Shown piece after piece: positions 32,140-42,545 of a stretch of 64,000 nucleotides of DNA. The DNA comes from Chelydra serpentina (lineage: Eukaryota; Chordata; Testudines; Chelydridae): contig JBAIAC010000006.1 in NCBI GenBank assembly GCA_037349315.1, positions 17,767,501 to 17,831,500 on the forward strand, read 5' to 3'. The position numbers and the translations under genes were made by a program. The notes below the pieces were generated by a model that worked only from the letters and a program-made list of their open reading frames with translations, searched no databases and was not told the origin of the DNA. Each line of letters starts with the position of its first letter. Positions within the stretch are counted from its first letter, which is position 1.

Positions 32140-33247
32140 GGAGGGAAATGTGGTTCAGCCAGGGCCACGCCTTCCTCTGAGCAACCCCTGGACCAAGAAC
32201 TGTATGGGGGAAAATGCACCTGATTTTGGGCCATAAGGTCTCAGTTCTTATCTCCCTTCTACCCCACCATGTGGGCTTGGGAAAAAGCTGCAAAGAGAAT
32301 CCAGCAAGAGACTCCAGCCAGGAGGGGCAGAAGCAGCCAAGCAGAGACCTTTGGTCCTTTGGAGAACTTTCCGCAGTTTTGACTGGACTTTCTCTGCCCT
32401 TTGCTAATTGGCTGTGTGCACCAACCCTCCCTTTCCTCTTACCCTCTTCTCCCCTTCCTTGTCCCTCTCATCTCCCTTTCCCTTTAGTGGCTCCTCTCCA
32501 TTCTCTTAACGGGATCCCCTCCTAACTAAACCCACAAGGAAAATAAAATAAAAACAAACATGACATTTGCTGCCATCACATTGTTCACTCAGCTGGTGTT
32601 ATACCTTTTCCCTCAACCAGTGAGTGTCTTGTCTATTTATATTGTATGTTCTTTTGGACAGGGACTGTCCTTTTGGTCTGTGTTCGTACAGCACCTAGTA
32701 CTATGGTCCATGGCTCATGCTCCTAAGTGCTACACTACTATCAGTAATAATTTTCTTCATTGTGTTATTCCCATCACATGGGGTCCACTCTACAAGGCCT
32801 CTCCTTCCAAAGTGCTCTGTGCCAATGCCTTATCCTGTCACACTACCTGCCAAAATGTCTTCCTTCATGACCTACCACCACCACTTCCTAGGTGGGCCTC
32901 TCTGTCTTTTTCCTTCAACCTTGATCTGTTGGACTCTCTTACCCACACAGTTGCAAGGGCTGCACTTTACATGACAAAATCATCTGACCCTGCACTCCCT
33001 CTTTTCTCTTTTACTCTTTTTTTTTCAGCGTTATTTTGAGCATGCCTCTGACATACACATTCCTCATGTGGTCTTTCTTGCTTACACCACTCATCTATCT
33101 CAACATTCACATTTCTGTGGAACAGATTATTTGTTCATGTTTCTTCTTTGTTCCCCAACACTCAGTATTACACATTAAAAGTGGCTGGACCACTGTTTTA
33201 TAGATTTTCTGTTTTAACTTTACTGGTATCTTCCTGTCACACTACAC
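32140..33247. other. CT-rich unique DNA with a MIR tail
   Basis: A plus-strand MIR tail is at about 32640-32760 (CTTTTGGACAGGGACTGTCC, GTACAGCACCTAGTACTATGG). Pyrimidine richness opens a 159-codon plus frame at 32560-33039, but it covers the MIR tail and shows no domain. No gene was recognised. Confidence 0.5.
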
Positions 33248-33415
33248 CAGGGATCCGCAACCTTTGGCACTTGGTCCATCAGGGAAATCTGCTGGTGGGC
33301 TGGGACAGTTTGTTTATGTGCAGCATCGCAGATTCGGCCGATCGTAGCTCCCACTGGCTGTGGTTCGCCGGTCCAGGCCAATGGGGGCTGCGGGAAGTGG
33401 CGGCCAGCACGTGCC
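33248..33415 (+). mobile_element. hAT MITE, one arm only
   Basis: CAGGGATCCGCAACCTTTGG is a hAT terminus. The following ATTCGGCCGATCGTAGCTCC and CCAGGCCAATGGGGGCTGC match one arm of the palindrome at 31800-32131. The second arm and right end are missing. Confidence 0.7.
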
Positions 33416-33434
33416 TTGACCCATGTCTTTCTAA

Positions 33435-33690
33435 CACATCTCTACTTATCAAGATCCTCTTCTAGACTATCGTTTTCCTTATTGCATAGAATGATATGGT
33501 CTGCAAACAACATTAATACTCCATCTGTCTGTTCCTCATGAGGGTACCCGGGATGAAGACAAACAGGAAAGGGCTCAGTGCTGACCCCTGATGCACCCCC
33601 CACCTTTACTGATAGTTTGTCTGTTTCACCAGTAGATGTCTGGACTATTGACACTGCACCTACAATCATCATGGTGGTGTACTGAAAGCT
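33435..33690 (-). pseudogene. RTE-type LINE reverse transcriptase remnant
   Basis: Seen on the minus strand, in two frames joined by a frameshift: VHQGSALSPFLFVFI, then VLMLFADHIILC followed by NDSLEEDLDK. The first block (HQGS.LSP.LF) and the second (FADD.IL) are reverse-transcriptase palm motifs in the style of the RTE clade. The second catalytic aspartate is changed to histidine (FADH), so it is dead even apart from the frameshift. In a live LINE it would copy element RNA at the nick in target DNA. The endonuclease and 3' end are absent. Clade assignment is from motif style only. Confidence 0.65.
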
Positions 33691-34269
33691 GTGTAAGAAT
33701 TACAAGCTATCACTTTAAATTATAGGGGGTTTCCTGGTCCTGCTTGCAGGATAAGGGGCTCTGAAGGAAGTTGTGTGAACTGGATCTTCAACGGGCAGTC
33801 TATAAGGAGCTAGTCGAGAGTAAGGCGGGTTGAGTTTTGCCTTGGGTAGCAGACTGCTATGTCTCCCTCTATATTTCATAGTTGTGCGCTAGAGTTCTGT
33901 ATTCCTAAAAATAATGTTGTTACATTGCAAACTTTCAGAAAGAGTATTTTGGAGTTCTCATTCTCCATGTGTATGCAATGAACAGCAGTAAGTAAGCGCT
34001 ACTCAGGTTGAGGAAAGCTGGCACAATCAGGTCTTGAAATGGTTTTATTGCCAACAGCCATGGGAGACAAGATAATGGACTTTAAGGACCAGGGGGGCAG
34101 ATTTGGCATGACAAATTTTATGTGGCTCTAGGGGAAATGCTAGTAGAATGGAATTCTGAGATTTTCAAAATTTCAGCTTTCTGAGTTTTTAAATGGATCT
34201 TTGGCTTTAAGTGTGAATAAAAGGGAGAATGTTTCATACTGAATACTGCAATGACCACACTTTTAGCAG
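33691..34269. other. Possible LTR-like debris, otherwise no gene
   Basis: The stretch from GTGTAAGAATTACAAGC to about 34010 has a T-rich end and resembles an LTR in composition only. No poly-A signal and target duplication pair was found. Confidence 0.3.
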
Positions 34270-34454
34270 GGGGAAGGGATAGCTCAGTGGTTTGAGCATT
34301 GGCCTGCTAAACCCAGGGTTGTGAGTTCAATCCTTGAGGGGGCCATTTAGGGATCTGGGGCAAAAATCTGTCAGGGGACAGTACTTGGTTCTGCTAGTGA
34401 AGACAGGGGACTGGACTCAATGACCTTTCAAGGTCTTGCCAGTTCTATGAGATA
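34270..34454 (+). repeat. Cry-type turtle SINE, copy 1
   Basis: Seen: tRNA-derived head with A box TAGCTCAGTGGTTTGAGC (34280-34297) and B box GTGAGTTCAATCC (34321-34333), followed by a body (GGGGGCCATTTAGGGATC) and a CR1-like tail (GACTGGACTCAATGACC ... CCAGTTCTATGA). This is the build of the turtle polIII/Cry SINE, derived from tRNA-Lys and mobilised by CR1. Its 3' part is more diverged than in copy 2, so it is probably older. Confidence 0.85.
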
Positions 34455-35855
34455 GGCATATATACTTGTATTAGTTGTTAGTATCATAACTATTAACATC
34501 CTGAGGATAGAAAGGTATATGTCACTTTTAAACATTAGCCACCTGTATCCCAGCCCATACAGTTGTGACTAAGTCTAAACAAAATGATGATTATAGTGTA
34601 TATATTAAACAGGAAATATTTAAACATATCTGATTCTTCACTGGGAACACTGATGCAAATGGACTAGAAAATTAAGCCTTTTATATTTGCTTCCCAGTGG
34701 AAGCTAGGTAAAACAGAATAATAAATTATTGTCAGTTCATTTCAGAACATAAAATTAATCTCAGAAAACAGAAAAGTCATGAACAATATTTCAGCTGTAT
34801 TTCATGGCTCTCTGGTTATTATCACTTGCCAACATTAAGGTCACAAAAGGAATATTTCTCATTTGTTGCCTAGAGTTTCTGTGACTTTGTGACTATTGTC
34901 AAGTGTAACCTTTATAAGAACCACAGAGGAGGAAAAAAAAACTATTTTCAAGTGTAGTTTCTTTTGTTGCAATATGTGTAAAAAAGTTAAAATTAAAAGC
35001 CTCAGGCTGTTGAAAATGGAGCAGGTCACAAACTCTGTGTGCGGTCCCTCTCGGGAGGAAAGCATAAGCCAGTGTGCCCCTGCAGTACCTCCTCCAGGAA
35101 TTCCTATGCATCCTAGAACACAAATTGCTTGTGGTCACATTTCTCAGTAAATATATGATTGGGGGGAGGAAGGGGGAAGGAGACCGCAAAATAAGGTAAG
35201 AAAGAAAATGTAGACGACTAAATGGTTGGGGCGGGGCGGGGGGGAAGAATTGTGTCCCTCTGTTCCCAGGTCGTAGCCTTTTCAAAAGTGAGTAGCTGTT
35301 CTCAGGCCAACATCTAGTGTTTAAGTGTCCACATCACAAAAAACACTATCACATTTATCACTAACCGGTCTATTTGGGGGAAGGGGCGGGAGGAGGGGGG
35401 GCAAGTTTCAGCAAAGGCCAAGATCTGATTAAGCTTGTAAACGCTATCCTCTGATCCCGATTGTCCAGAAGAGCCAGACAAGGAAACCATCTGCAGTTCA
35501 CAACAAGTTTTTTTGGTCCAATAAAACCCCCAAAGTAACACTACATGTTCTTGAGAACCATCTGTGATGCTGGGGGTTTAGGCCAACTCTAGGCTTATGT
35601 ATCAACCAAGAGTCTGTCAGGTTTAATGCTGGTGGAACGTTATTAAAATTAAGTCATTAAAATTGCAGAAAATGCGTAGTGTTTGGACTTTCCTAAATGC
35701 TGTTGAACAGATGACAAATACTCATATGCTAATCACTGTATTTCTCATGTTAAGAGTAATGTCTGTACATATGTTACATAACTCTCACATGGCTTGGACA
35801 GACACCATAACAAGATCCATTAATCATTGCTGAGTTTTGCCCACAGAAACAACTA
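34455..35855. other. Unique DNA with G-rich tracts, no gene recognised
   Basis: G-rich runs lie at 35160-35180, 35228-35245 and 35376-35401 (GGGGGAAGGGGCGGGAGGAGG-like), possible G-quadruplex sites. No gene was recognised. Minus-strand frames here arise from the missing stops of the C-rich complement. Confidence 0.5.
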
Positions 35856-36264
35856 GGTTAGATCTATACTATAGCTTAGGTAGGCATAATGTATGTCACT
35901 CAGGGGTGTGAATAAACCATCCCCCTGAGCGTCATAAGTTCCACCAATATAACGCTGTGCACGCGAGCAGTTATGTCGATGAGAAAGCTTCTTCCGTCGG
36001 CACAGAGCGTCTTCACCAGACTCACTGCAGCAGAGCGGCTGTATTGGTACAGCTGTGCCGCTGCAGCACTGTACACGGGGGGAGGGATAGCTCAGTGGTT
36101 TGAGCATTGGCCTGCTAAACCCAGGGTTGTGAGTTCAATCCTTGAGGGGGCCATTTAGGGATCTGGGGCAAAAATTGGGGATTGGTCCTGCTTTGAGCAG
36201 GGGGTTGGACTAGATGACCTCCTAAGGTCCCTTCCAACCCTGATATTCTATGTAGACATGGCTC
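35856..36264. mobile_element. Harbinger-type MITE split by a Cry SINE
   Basis: Seen: left end GGTTAGATCTATACTATAG and right end TGTAGACATGGCTC after removal of the SINE. The interior (TAGGTAGGCATAATGTATG, ACCATCCCCCTGAGCGTCAT, GTCGGCACAGAGCGTCTTC) matches the MITE at 27591-27827. The SINE sits between GCACTGTACAC and TGTAGACATGG, with a short repeated TGTACAC/TGTAGAC at the join. Outer ends are approximate. Confidence 0.6.
36077..36252 (+). repeat. Cry-type turtle SINE, copy 2, well preserved
   Basis: Seen: A box TAGCTCAGTGGTTTGAGC (36088-36105), B box GTGAGTTCAATCC (36129-36141), body GGGGCAAAAATTGGGGATT and tail GGACTAGATGACCTCC ... CCAACCCTGATATTCTATG. The tail matches the CR1 3' end seen at 38878 (complement), as expected for a SINE borrowing CR1 machinery. 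Close to consensus, it is likely the youngest SINE here. Confidence 0.92.
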
Positions 36265-36429
36265 TATACCCCTCAGGGGAGAGAAAGTGGTCAGTTGATA
36301 CCCATTAAGAAGCAACATGTCTAGAGAAAATTCCTGGATTCTCAATACAATAAGTAAAAACCACTACATGGACAAGCGGAAAACTCCTACCCGCAGATGC
36401 ATCATACAGGATGATTTCGTCAAAGAATT

Positions 36430-36619
36430 ACCTTGCAGTGTTGGTGTAGCCATGTTGGTCCCAGGATATTAGAGAGACATGGTAGGTGAGGTAATATCTG
36501 TTGGTGAAAGACAAGATTTCGAGCCACACAGACCTGAGAAAGAAGCTTTTGAGCTACACCGAGCTCTCACTCTCACCAACAGAATATAAAAGAATATTAC
36601 TTCATTACCTTGTCTCTCT
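36430..36619. mobile_element. Penelope-like fragment, second family, inverted arms, with target duplication
   Basis: Seen: an 8-bp direct repeat AAAGAATT flanks the insert (36422-36429, 36620-36627). The left arm (GTAGCCATGTTGGTCCCAGG ... TTGGTGAAAGACAAGATTTC) is inverted relative to the right arm (AGAAGCTTTTGAGCTACACC ... CTCACCAACAG ... CCTTGTCTCTC). The left arm on the minus strand keeps a GAAATCTTGTC block next to a stem-loop. No coding remains. Confidence 0.6.
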
Positions 36620-36749
36620 AAAGAATTCTCACAGACTCCTCCCCCTTAACCTTTTGCCTCTGTGAGCCGTGGAGTATAAACAGTTGCATGGCAGGGTTTT
36701 CAGATCAAAGCTGCCTAGTGGGAAAAAAATGGGATTTTTAGGATCGTGT

Positions 36750-37330
36750 TTTAAAAAAAATAAAATAATAAAAAGCTAGCTGCCATAGCTGAGATAAGCC
36801 TCAGAAGTAGAACCTATAAGACTGTTACTTTGAACAGAAGTTTTATCAGATAATAACCTAAATTTATTTCTTTGTCTAGGTCTTCAATATTCTTAGCATT
36901 GTTCATACATCTCTTGTGTCCTTTTCATTTAATTAATAAAACCTAAATAAGTTTATTACATGATCCGATGGACCATTACCTGACTGGATAAAGAAGGGTG
37001 ATCTCAGGAGAAACGGAGCTGTGGTGTGACTGGTCCTTTGGAAACAAAGGAACGTGTATTTTCTGTGATACTGTATTTTGGTGAAAGGGGCTCAATATGA
37101 CAGGGGTCTGCTTACTTGGTGTCAAGTGGGGCCGGGGTTTCCAAGGGAACAGTTTAAATTTTATATTAAGGCTGGCAAAAGCCTAGGGAGTTAATGAGCA
37201 ATGCAGTTAGCTGGTGTGTCTAAGGCATTAGAGTCACAACTGGCACTGGGTTAGCTTCCCTGTTGCGGAACAGCCCGCCCTGAAGTGAAACCCATGGTCT
37301 TGAGATACCAAGGGGAATGACACCATCGGC
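36750..37330 (+). mobile_element. LTR-like block B
   Basis: ATTAATAAAACCTAAATAAG at about 36931-36950 supplies poly-A signals. The upstream TTGTGTCCTTTTCATTT and the downstream GTCTGCTTACTTGGTGTCAA have the layout of blocks A and C, but the match is loose. Ends are uncertain. Confidence 0.3.
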
Positions 37331-37404
37331 AGACACCATATCTATTACCTATTTTCATATATAGAGAGCACTCTCATAACAGAAGCCACAGAGGCACAAG
37401 GGCA

Positions 37405-37960
37405 ATGCAGAACGGTAAAGCCATTGTGGCTATGTTTACATTACTCTACATGCTGCCACCATTGGTGTGTATGTGTAGCTACATGCCACAGCGAAAAGCA
37501 GGCTGCATTCACTCTGTGGTGAATAGTTATTTGTGTCAGTCAAAGCCTCTGGCAATGGGGAAGGGAAGAGAAGTTGCAAAGAAAGGTTTCAACAGCTCCC
37601 ATTTCATTGTGGCAAGGAAATGCTTTGGCAGGGGGTGGATGTGGGGAAAGGCTGAGCTTTTTTCAGTTTCCCCCCCTCCCTTGCCAGAGCCTGCCCCACA
37701 CCACCTTTTGGAGGCTTTCCCCACAGTAGAGAAAGGCTTTGGCTGCAGGGAGTTGGTGGAGTCTTTCCCTGTGGGAAAACTAGTAGAGCCTTTCCCCACT
37801 GCCTCCTCCTTGCCAGACCCGTTCCCTGCTATCAAATCTTTCACTGTGGCAGGGAAAGCTTCCACACCAGGGAGGCAGCGGAATGCTACATTGCTAAAGT
37901 TGGGGAGTCACTTCTCAGGTGACGAGAGAAGCATGTAGGGTATGTACTTGGGTGCAGACC
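37405..37960. repeat. Unassigned repeat with recurring CTTTCCC/GGGAAAG motifs
   Basis: Seen: CTTTCCCC and GGGAAAG words alternate many times between 37640 and 37860 on both strands (GAGGCTTTCCCCACAG, GTCTTTCCCTGTGGG, GAGCCTTTCCCCACTG). This keeps a 177-codon plus frame and a 109-codon minus frame open together. The repetitiveness and mirrored openness argue for a repeat rather than a gene. The family is unknown to me. Confidence 0.45.
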
Positions 37961-38019
37961 ACCCACACACTTCGGGTGTGTCTTTATGCTAATTTGCCTA
38001 AGCCGTACCTCATCATCTA

Positions 38020-38515
38020 CTCTAGCAGATAAATATATTGCAACGCCAGCTACAACAGTGCCATGCAAACGCCTGGTCTCACTTTTAGGTGACATTGTAA
38101 ACAAGAAGAGGATGGCATTATCTCCTGCAAATGTAAACAAACTTGTTTGTCTATGTGATTGGCTGAAGATGTAGGACTGAGTGGACTTGTAGGCTCTAAA
38201 GTTTTACATTGTTTTATTTTTGAATGCAGTTATTTTTTCTACATAATTCTACATTTGTAAGTTGCATTTTCATGGTAAAGAGATTGCACTTCAGTACTTG
38301 TATTAGGTGAATTGTAAAATACTTTTTTTGTTTTTTTACAGTGCAAATATTTATAATCCAAAATATAAAGTGAGCACTGTACACTTGGTATTCTGTGTTA
38401 TAATTGCAGTCAACATATTTGAAAACGTAGAAAACATCAAAAAATATTTAAATAAATGGTATTTTATTATTGTTTAACATCTCAATTAATTGTTTTTTTA
38501 ATCGCTTGACTGCCT
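38020..38515 (+). mobile_element. hAT TAGGGCTGT family, copy 4, 3' end only
   Basis: The sequence follows the right half of copy 3 from CTAGCAGATAAATATATTGC to the terminus ...TCGCTTGACTGCCTAA. It is cut off on the left near 38020, and the left end is lost. An old CR1 starts directly after it. Confidence 0.75.
38022..38174 (+). pseudogene. hAT transposase dimerisation region, remnant
   Basis: Seen on the plus strand: LADKYIATPATTVPCKRL, SLLGDIVNKKRMALSPANVN and LVCLCDWL before a stop. This is the clearest single-frame copy of the hAT dimerisation block in the window, about 48 residues, with no upstream catalytic domain. Confidence 0.75.
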
Positions 38516-38877
38516 AAATTATCAGTGGTTCACTGTCACACTGGCAGGGCATATCTAGTGGCGTCCCGCAGGAGATCAATCTTGGGTCCAGCACTATGCA
38601 AAATTTTCATTAATGGCTTGGATAAGGGAGTAAATAGTATGCTTATAAAATTTGTGGATGATACCAAAATGTGAAGGATTGTAAACACTTTGGGGGACAG
38701 AATTATAATCCAAAAACAACCAGGACAAAATTAGAGAATTGGTCTGAAATCAACAAGATGAAATTCAAGAATGACAAGTACTACATTCAGGAAGGAAAAA
38801 AACAAACCCAAATGCACAACTAGAAAATGGGGAATTACTGGCTAGGTGGTAGTACTGCTGAAAAGGATCGGAGGGTA

Positions 38878-41023
38878 ATCATAGAATCATAGAATCTCAG
38901 GGTTGGAAGGGACCTCAGGAGGTCATCTAGTCCAACCCCCTGCTCAAAGCAGGACCAACCCCAACTAGATCATCCCAGCCAGGGCTTTGTCAAGCCTGAC
39001 CTTAAAAACCTCTAAGGAAGGAGATTCCACCACCTCCCTAGGTAACCCATTCCACTGCTTCACCACCCTACTAGTGAAAAAGTTTTTCCTAATATCCAAC
39101 CTAAACCTCCCCCTCTGCAACTTGAGACCATTACTCCTTGTTCTGTCATCTTCTACCACTGAGAACAGTCTAGATCCATCCTCTTGGGAACCCCCTTTTA
39201 GGTAGTTGAAAGCAGCTATCAAATCCCCCCTCACTCTTCTCTTCTGCAGGCTAAACAATCCCAGTTCCCTCAGCCTCTCCTCATAAGTCATGTGCTCCAG
39301 CCCCCTAATCATTTTTGTTGCCCTCCGTTGGACTCTTTCCAATTTATCCACATCCTTTTTGTAGTGTGGGGCCCAAAACTGGACACAGTACTCCAAATGA
39401 GGCCTCACCAGTGCCGAATAGAGGGGAATAATCACATCCCTCGATCTGCTGGAAATGCCCCTACTTATACAGCCCAAAATGCCGTTAGCCTTCTTGGCAA
39501 CAAGGGCACACTGTTGACTCATATTCAGCTTTTCGTCCACTGTAACCCCTAGGTCCTTTTCTGCAGAACTGCTGCCCAGCCATTCGGTCCCTAGTCTGTA
39601 GCAGTACATGGGATTCTTCCGTCCTAAGTGCAGGACTCTGCACTTGTCCTTGTTGAACCTCATCAGATTTCTTTTGGCCCAATCCTCTAATTTGTCTAGG
39701 TCCCTCTGTATCCTATCCCTACCCTCCAGCGTATCAACCACTCCTCCCAGTTTAGTGTCATCTGCAAACTTGCTAAGGGTGCAGTCCACACCATCCTCCA
39801 GGTCGTTGATGAAGATATTGAACAAAACCGGCCCCAGCACCGACCCTTGGGGCACTCCACTTGATACTGGCTGCCAACTAGACATGGAGCCATTGATCAC
39901 TACCCGTTGAGCACGACCATCCAGCCAGTTTTCTATCCACCTTACCGTCCATTCATCCAGCCCATACTTCTTTAACTTGCTGGCAAGAACGCTGTGTGAG
40001 ACTGTATCAAAAGCTTTGCTAAAGTCAAGAAATAGCACATCCACTGCTTTCCCCTCATCCACAGAGCCAGTTATCTCATCATAGAAGGCAATTAGGTTAG
40101 TCAGGCATGACTTGCCCTTGGTGAATCCATGCTGACTGTTCCTGATCACTTTCCCCTCCTTTAGGTGGTTCAGAATTGATTCCTTGAGGACCTGTTCCAT
40201 GATTTTTCCAGGGATTGAGGTGAGACTGACTGGCCTGTAGTTCCCCGGATCTTCCTTCTTCCCTTTTTTAAAGATGGGCACTACATTAGTTTTTTTCCAG
40301 TCATCCTTACCTCCCCCGATTGCCATGATTTGTCAAAGATAATGGCCAATGGCTCTGCAATCACATCGGCCAACTCCTTTAGCACCCTCGGATGCAGTGC
40401 ATCCGGCCCCATGGACTTGTGTTCGTCCAGCTTTTCTAAATAGTCCCGAACTACTTCTTTCTCCACAGAGGGCTGGTCACCTCCTCCCCATACCATGCTG
40501 CGGAGTGCAGCCGTCTGGGAGCTGCCCTTGTCTGTGAAGACAGAGGCAAAAAAAGCATTGAGTACACTAGCTTTCTCCACATCCTCTGTCACAAGGTTCC
40601 CTCCCTCATTCAGCAAGGGGCCCACACTTTCCTTGACTTTCTTCTTGTTGCTAACATACCTGAAGAAACCCTTTTGTTACTCCTAACATCTCCAGCTAGC
40701 TGCAACTCCAAGTGTGATTTGGCCTTCCTAATTTCACTCCTGCATGCCTGAGCAATATTTTTATACTCCTCCCTGGTCATTTGTCCAATCTTCCACTTCT
40801 TGTAAGCTGCTTTTTTGTGTTTAAGACGAGCAAGGATTTCACTGTTAAGCCAAGCTGGTCGCCTGCCATATTTACTTTTCTTTCTACACATCGGGATGGT
40901 TTGTTCCTGCAACCTCAATAAGGTTTCTTTAAAATACAGCCAGCTTTCCTCGACTCCTTTCCCCCTCATGTTATTCTCCCAGGGGACCTTGCCCATCAGT
41001 TCCCTGAGGGAGTCAAAGTCTGC
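38878..41023 (-). mobile_element. Young CR1 LINE, minus strand, 5'-truncated
   Basis: Seen: the 3' end lies at the left as ATCATAGAATCATAGAATC, the complement of the CR1 terminal (ATTCTATG)n. It is followed by GGTTGGAAGGGACCTCAGG and GGTCATCTAGTCCAACCCC. Coding runs to about 41023 and stops in the region before the reverse transcriptase, so the endonuclease is missing. 5' truncation and the octamer tail are normal for CR1. It is about 2.15 kb and much better preserved than the host CR1 around it. Confidence 0.92.
38965..41023 (-). pseudogene. CR1 ORF2 reverse transcriptase, 5'-truncated, two frameshifts
   Basis: Seen: a 453-codon frame (38965-40326) contains [49 protein letters not shown] and the catalytic FADDTKLGG, followed by the thumb and C-terminal region to a stop. 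Upstream, the same protein continues in other frames: 40281-40625 ([33 protein letters not shown]) and 40610-40996 (KSKYGRRPAWLNSEILARLK). There are frameshifts near 40310 and near 40660. The family protein also has an N-terminal endonuclease, absent here. The enzyme primes reverse transcription at nicked target DNA. All visible reverse-transcriptase motifs are intact, so the copy is recent, but it cannot be autonomous. Confidence 0.92.
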
Positions 41024-41676
41024 TTTGTGGATCAGAAATTGAATGAGTCAGCAGTGCTACATAGTTGCAAAAAAGGCTAATATTTTGGGAGTATATTAAT
41101 AGGAATCGCATATGTAAGACAAGAGGTAACAGTCCCACTCTGCTCAGCCCTGGTGAGGCCTCAGGTGGGGTACTGTGGCCAATTCTGGACACAACACTTT
41201 AAAAAAAGATATGGAGAAATTGGAGAGCATCCAGAGGGCAGCAACAAAAGCCAAAGGTTTTGAAAACCTGACCTATTAGAAAGTTTAAAACCCGGTCATG
41301 TTTAGTCTTGAGAAAAGACAACTGAGGGAGGAACCTGATAATTGTCCTCAAATATGTGAAGGGCTATTATAAAGAGGGCAATTGTCCATTGAAGGTAGGG
41401 CAAGAACAATTGATATGGAGAAGTAATGGGCTTAATCTACAGCAACAGATTTCAGTTAAACATTAGGGGGAAAACTACCATTCTAATTAGCAAGTTAAGT
41501 TTTGGAATAGGCTTCCAAGTGAGGTTGTGGAATCCCCATCCTCGGAGGTTTTTAAGAACAGGCTGGACAAACGCCTGTCAGGGATGGTGTAGGTTTACTT
41601 GGTCCTACCTTGGCACAGGGGGAGGGATTTGATAACTTCTTGAGATCCCATCCAGCCCATCATTTCTATGATTCTA

Positions 41677-42467
41677 AAATACTTTGGACTACAACATTAA
41701 ATATCTAGTCCCACACTGATGTGAGGGTGAATTATGCAGATGGATAATTTCCATTAATATGAATGGAAACTGCCCACGTCAGTTCCCAATGTATCACAGA
41801 ACAGACTCCCCCCACCTTCTGATCTCACTAATTAAAACACATAACCTATACTACAATCTACAATTTTTACTAGAGATTTAAGAGCTTGACGCATCGGGGG
41901 AAGGGCAATTCCTACTATAAGCAAACAACTCATTTTGAACCCCTTTTAAAAATAATTCTCCAGGCTGATAAGCCTAGTAAGATGTCAAAAAAGTCAATAT
42001 AGAAATCTCCCTGTATGGAAGTGTGGGCGGGGGGGAGGGGGGGGCGGGGAGAACCACCACAATTAGGCATTCCTTTATGAACTTTATCAACTATTCTGGG
42101 TTCCCAAACTCTCTCTGCTTGACTGGCCTCAGACTAAAATAAAAGTGACTGACTCAACTCTAGAAGTGTGTGTTTTGACAGCTTTCATACGCTGCCTTTG
42201 CAACCTGAGCCAAACGAGCAAAAGGCAATGAGTTGGCAAATAATTTCCAATTAAGTCTATAAGGGGCTTGTGTGCCAGATGCGTCTGTGGTAAGTGGCCC
42301 TGTCTGCAGGCCCTAGTGTTCATTCTGTCTAATACATGATTGTTTAAGTTAATTAAATCATACATTGTGCCATGCACCATATATTTGACAGTCATGTCTT
42401 TAAATGCATCATCAGTGATGCAGAACAAGCAGTAGCTTTGAAGTCATGAGTATTGTATTGTTATCAA
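41677..42467. other. Unique DNA with a G-quadruplex-like run
   Basis: Bases 42025-42049 are G with a few C/A interruptions, enough for several G-quadruplex registers. No gene was recognised. Confidence 0.5.
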
Positions 42468-42545
42468 CAATAATAATTTTACTCCTATATAGTGTCTTAA
42501 ATCTCCAAGTATCCCAAAGCCCTTTATTACTATATAAATAGAGTA
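42468..42545 (-). repeat. MIR tail fragment
   Basis: AATAATAATTTTACTCCTAT, ATAGTGTCTTAAATCTCC and CCCAAAGCCCTTTATTAC follow the complement of a MIR tail. Confidence 0.5.

Larger units (their letters stand above)
38530..41676 (+). mobile_element. Old CR1 LINE, plus strand, split by a younger CR1
   Basis: Seen: the left piece 38530-38877 holds GTGGCGTCCCGCAGG and TTAATGGCTTGGATAAGGG, AAATTTGTGGATGATACC (reverse transcriptase palm region, out of frame). The right piece 41024-41676 continues from GAATGAGTCAGCAGTG to CAGGCTGGACAAACGCC and ends TTTCTATGATTCT, the CR1 3' repeat. Both pieces are colinear with the minus-strand CR1 ORF2 that lies between them. It is 5'-truncated and full of stops. The two pieces are one element interrupted at about 38877/41024. 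Confidence 0.8.

Noticed and set aside
31736..32234. CpG island with long opposed frames (up to 147 codons)
   Set aside because: The GC-rich block is a palindromic hAT MITE between exact 8-bp duplications. The frames follow from its composition and symmetry.
32560..33039. 159-codon plus-strand frame
   Set aside because: It runs through a MIR tail and pyrimidine-rich DNA and shows no domain. There is no splice or promoter support.
34280..34333. A-box and B-box sequences that look like a tRNA gene
   Set aside because: They belong to the Cry SINE head. There is no full cloverleaf or terminator, and the CR1-like tail follows directly. The same applies to 36088-36141.
38987..39910. Plus-strand frames of 65-100 codons under the CR1
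   Set aside because: They are antisense to the CR1 reverse transcriptase.
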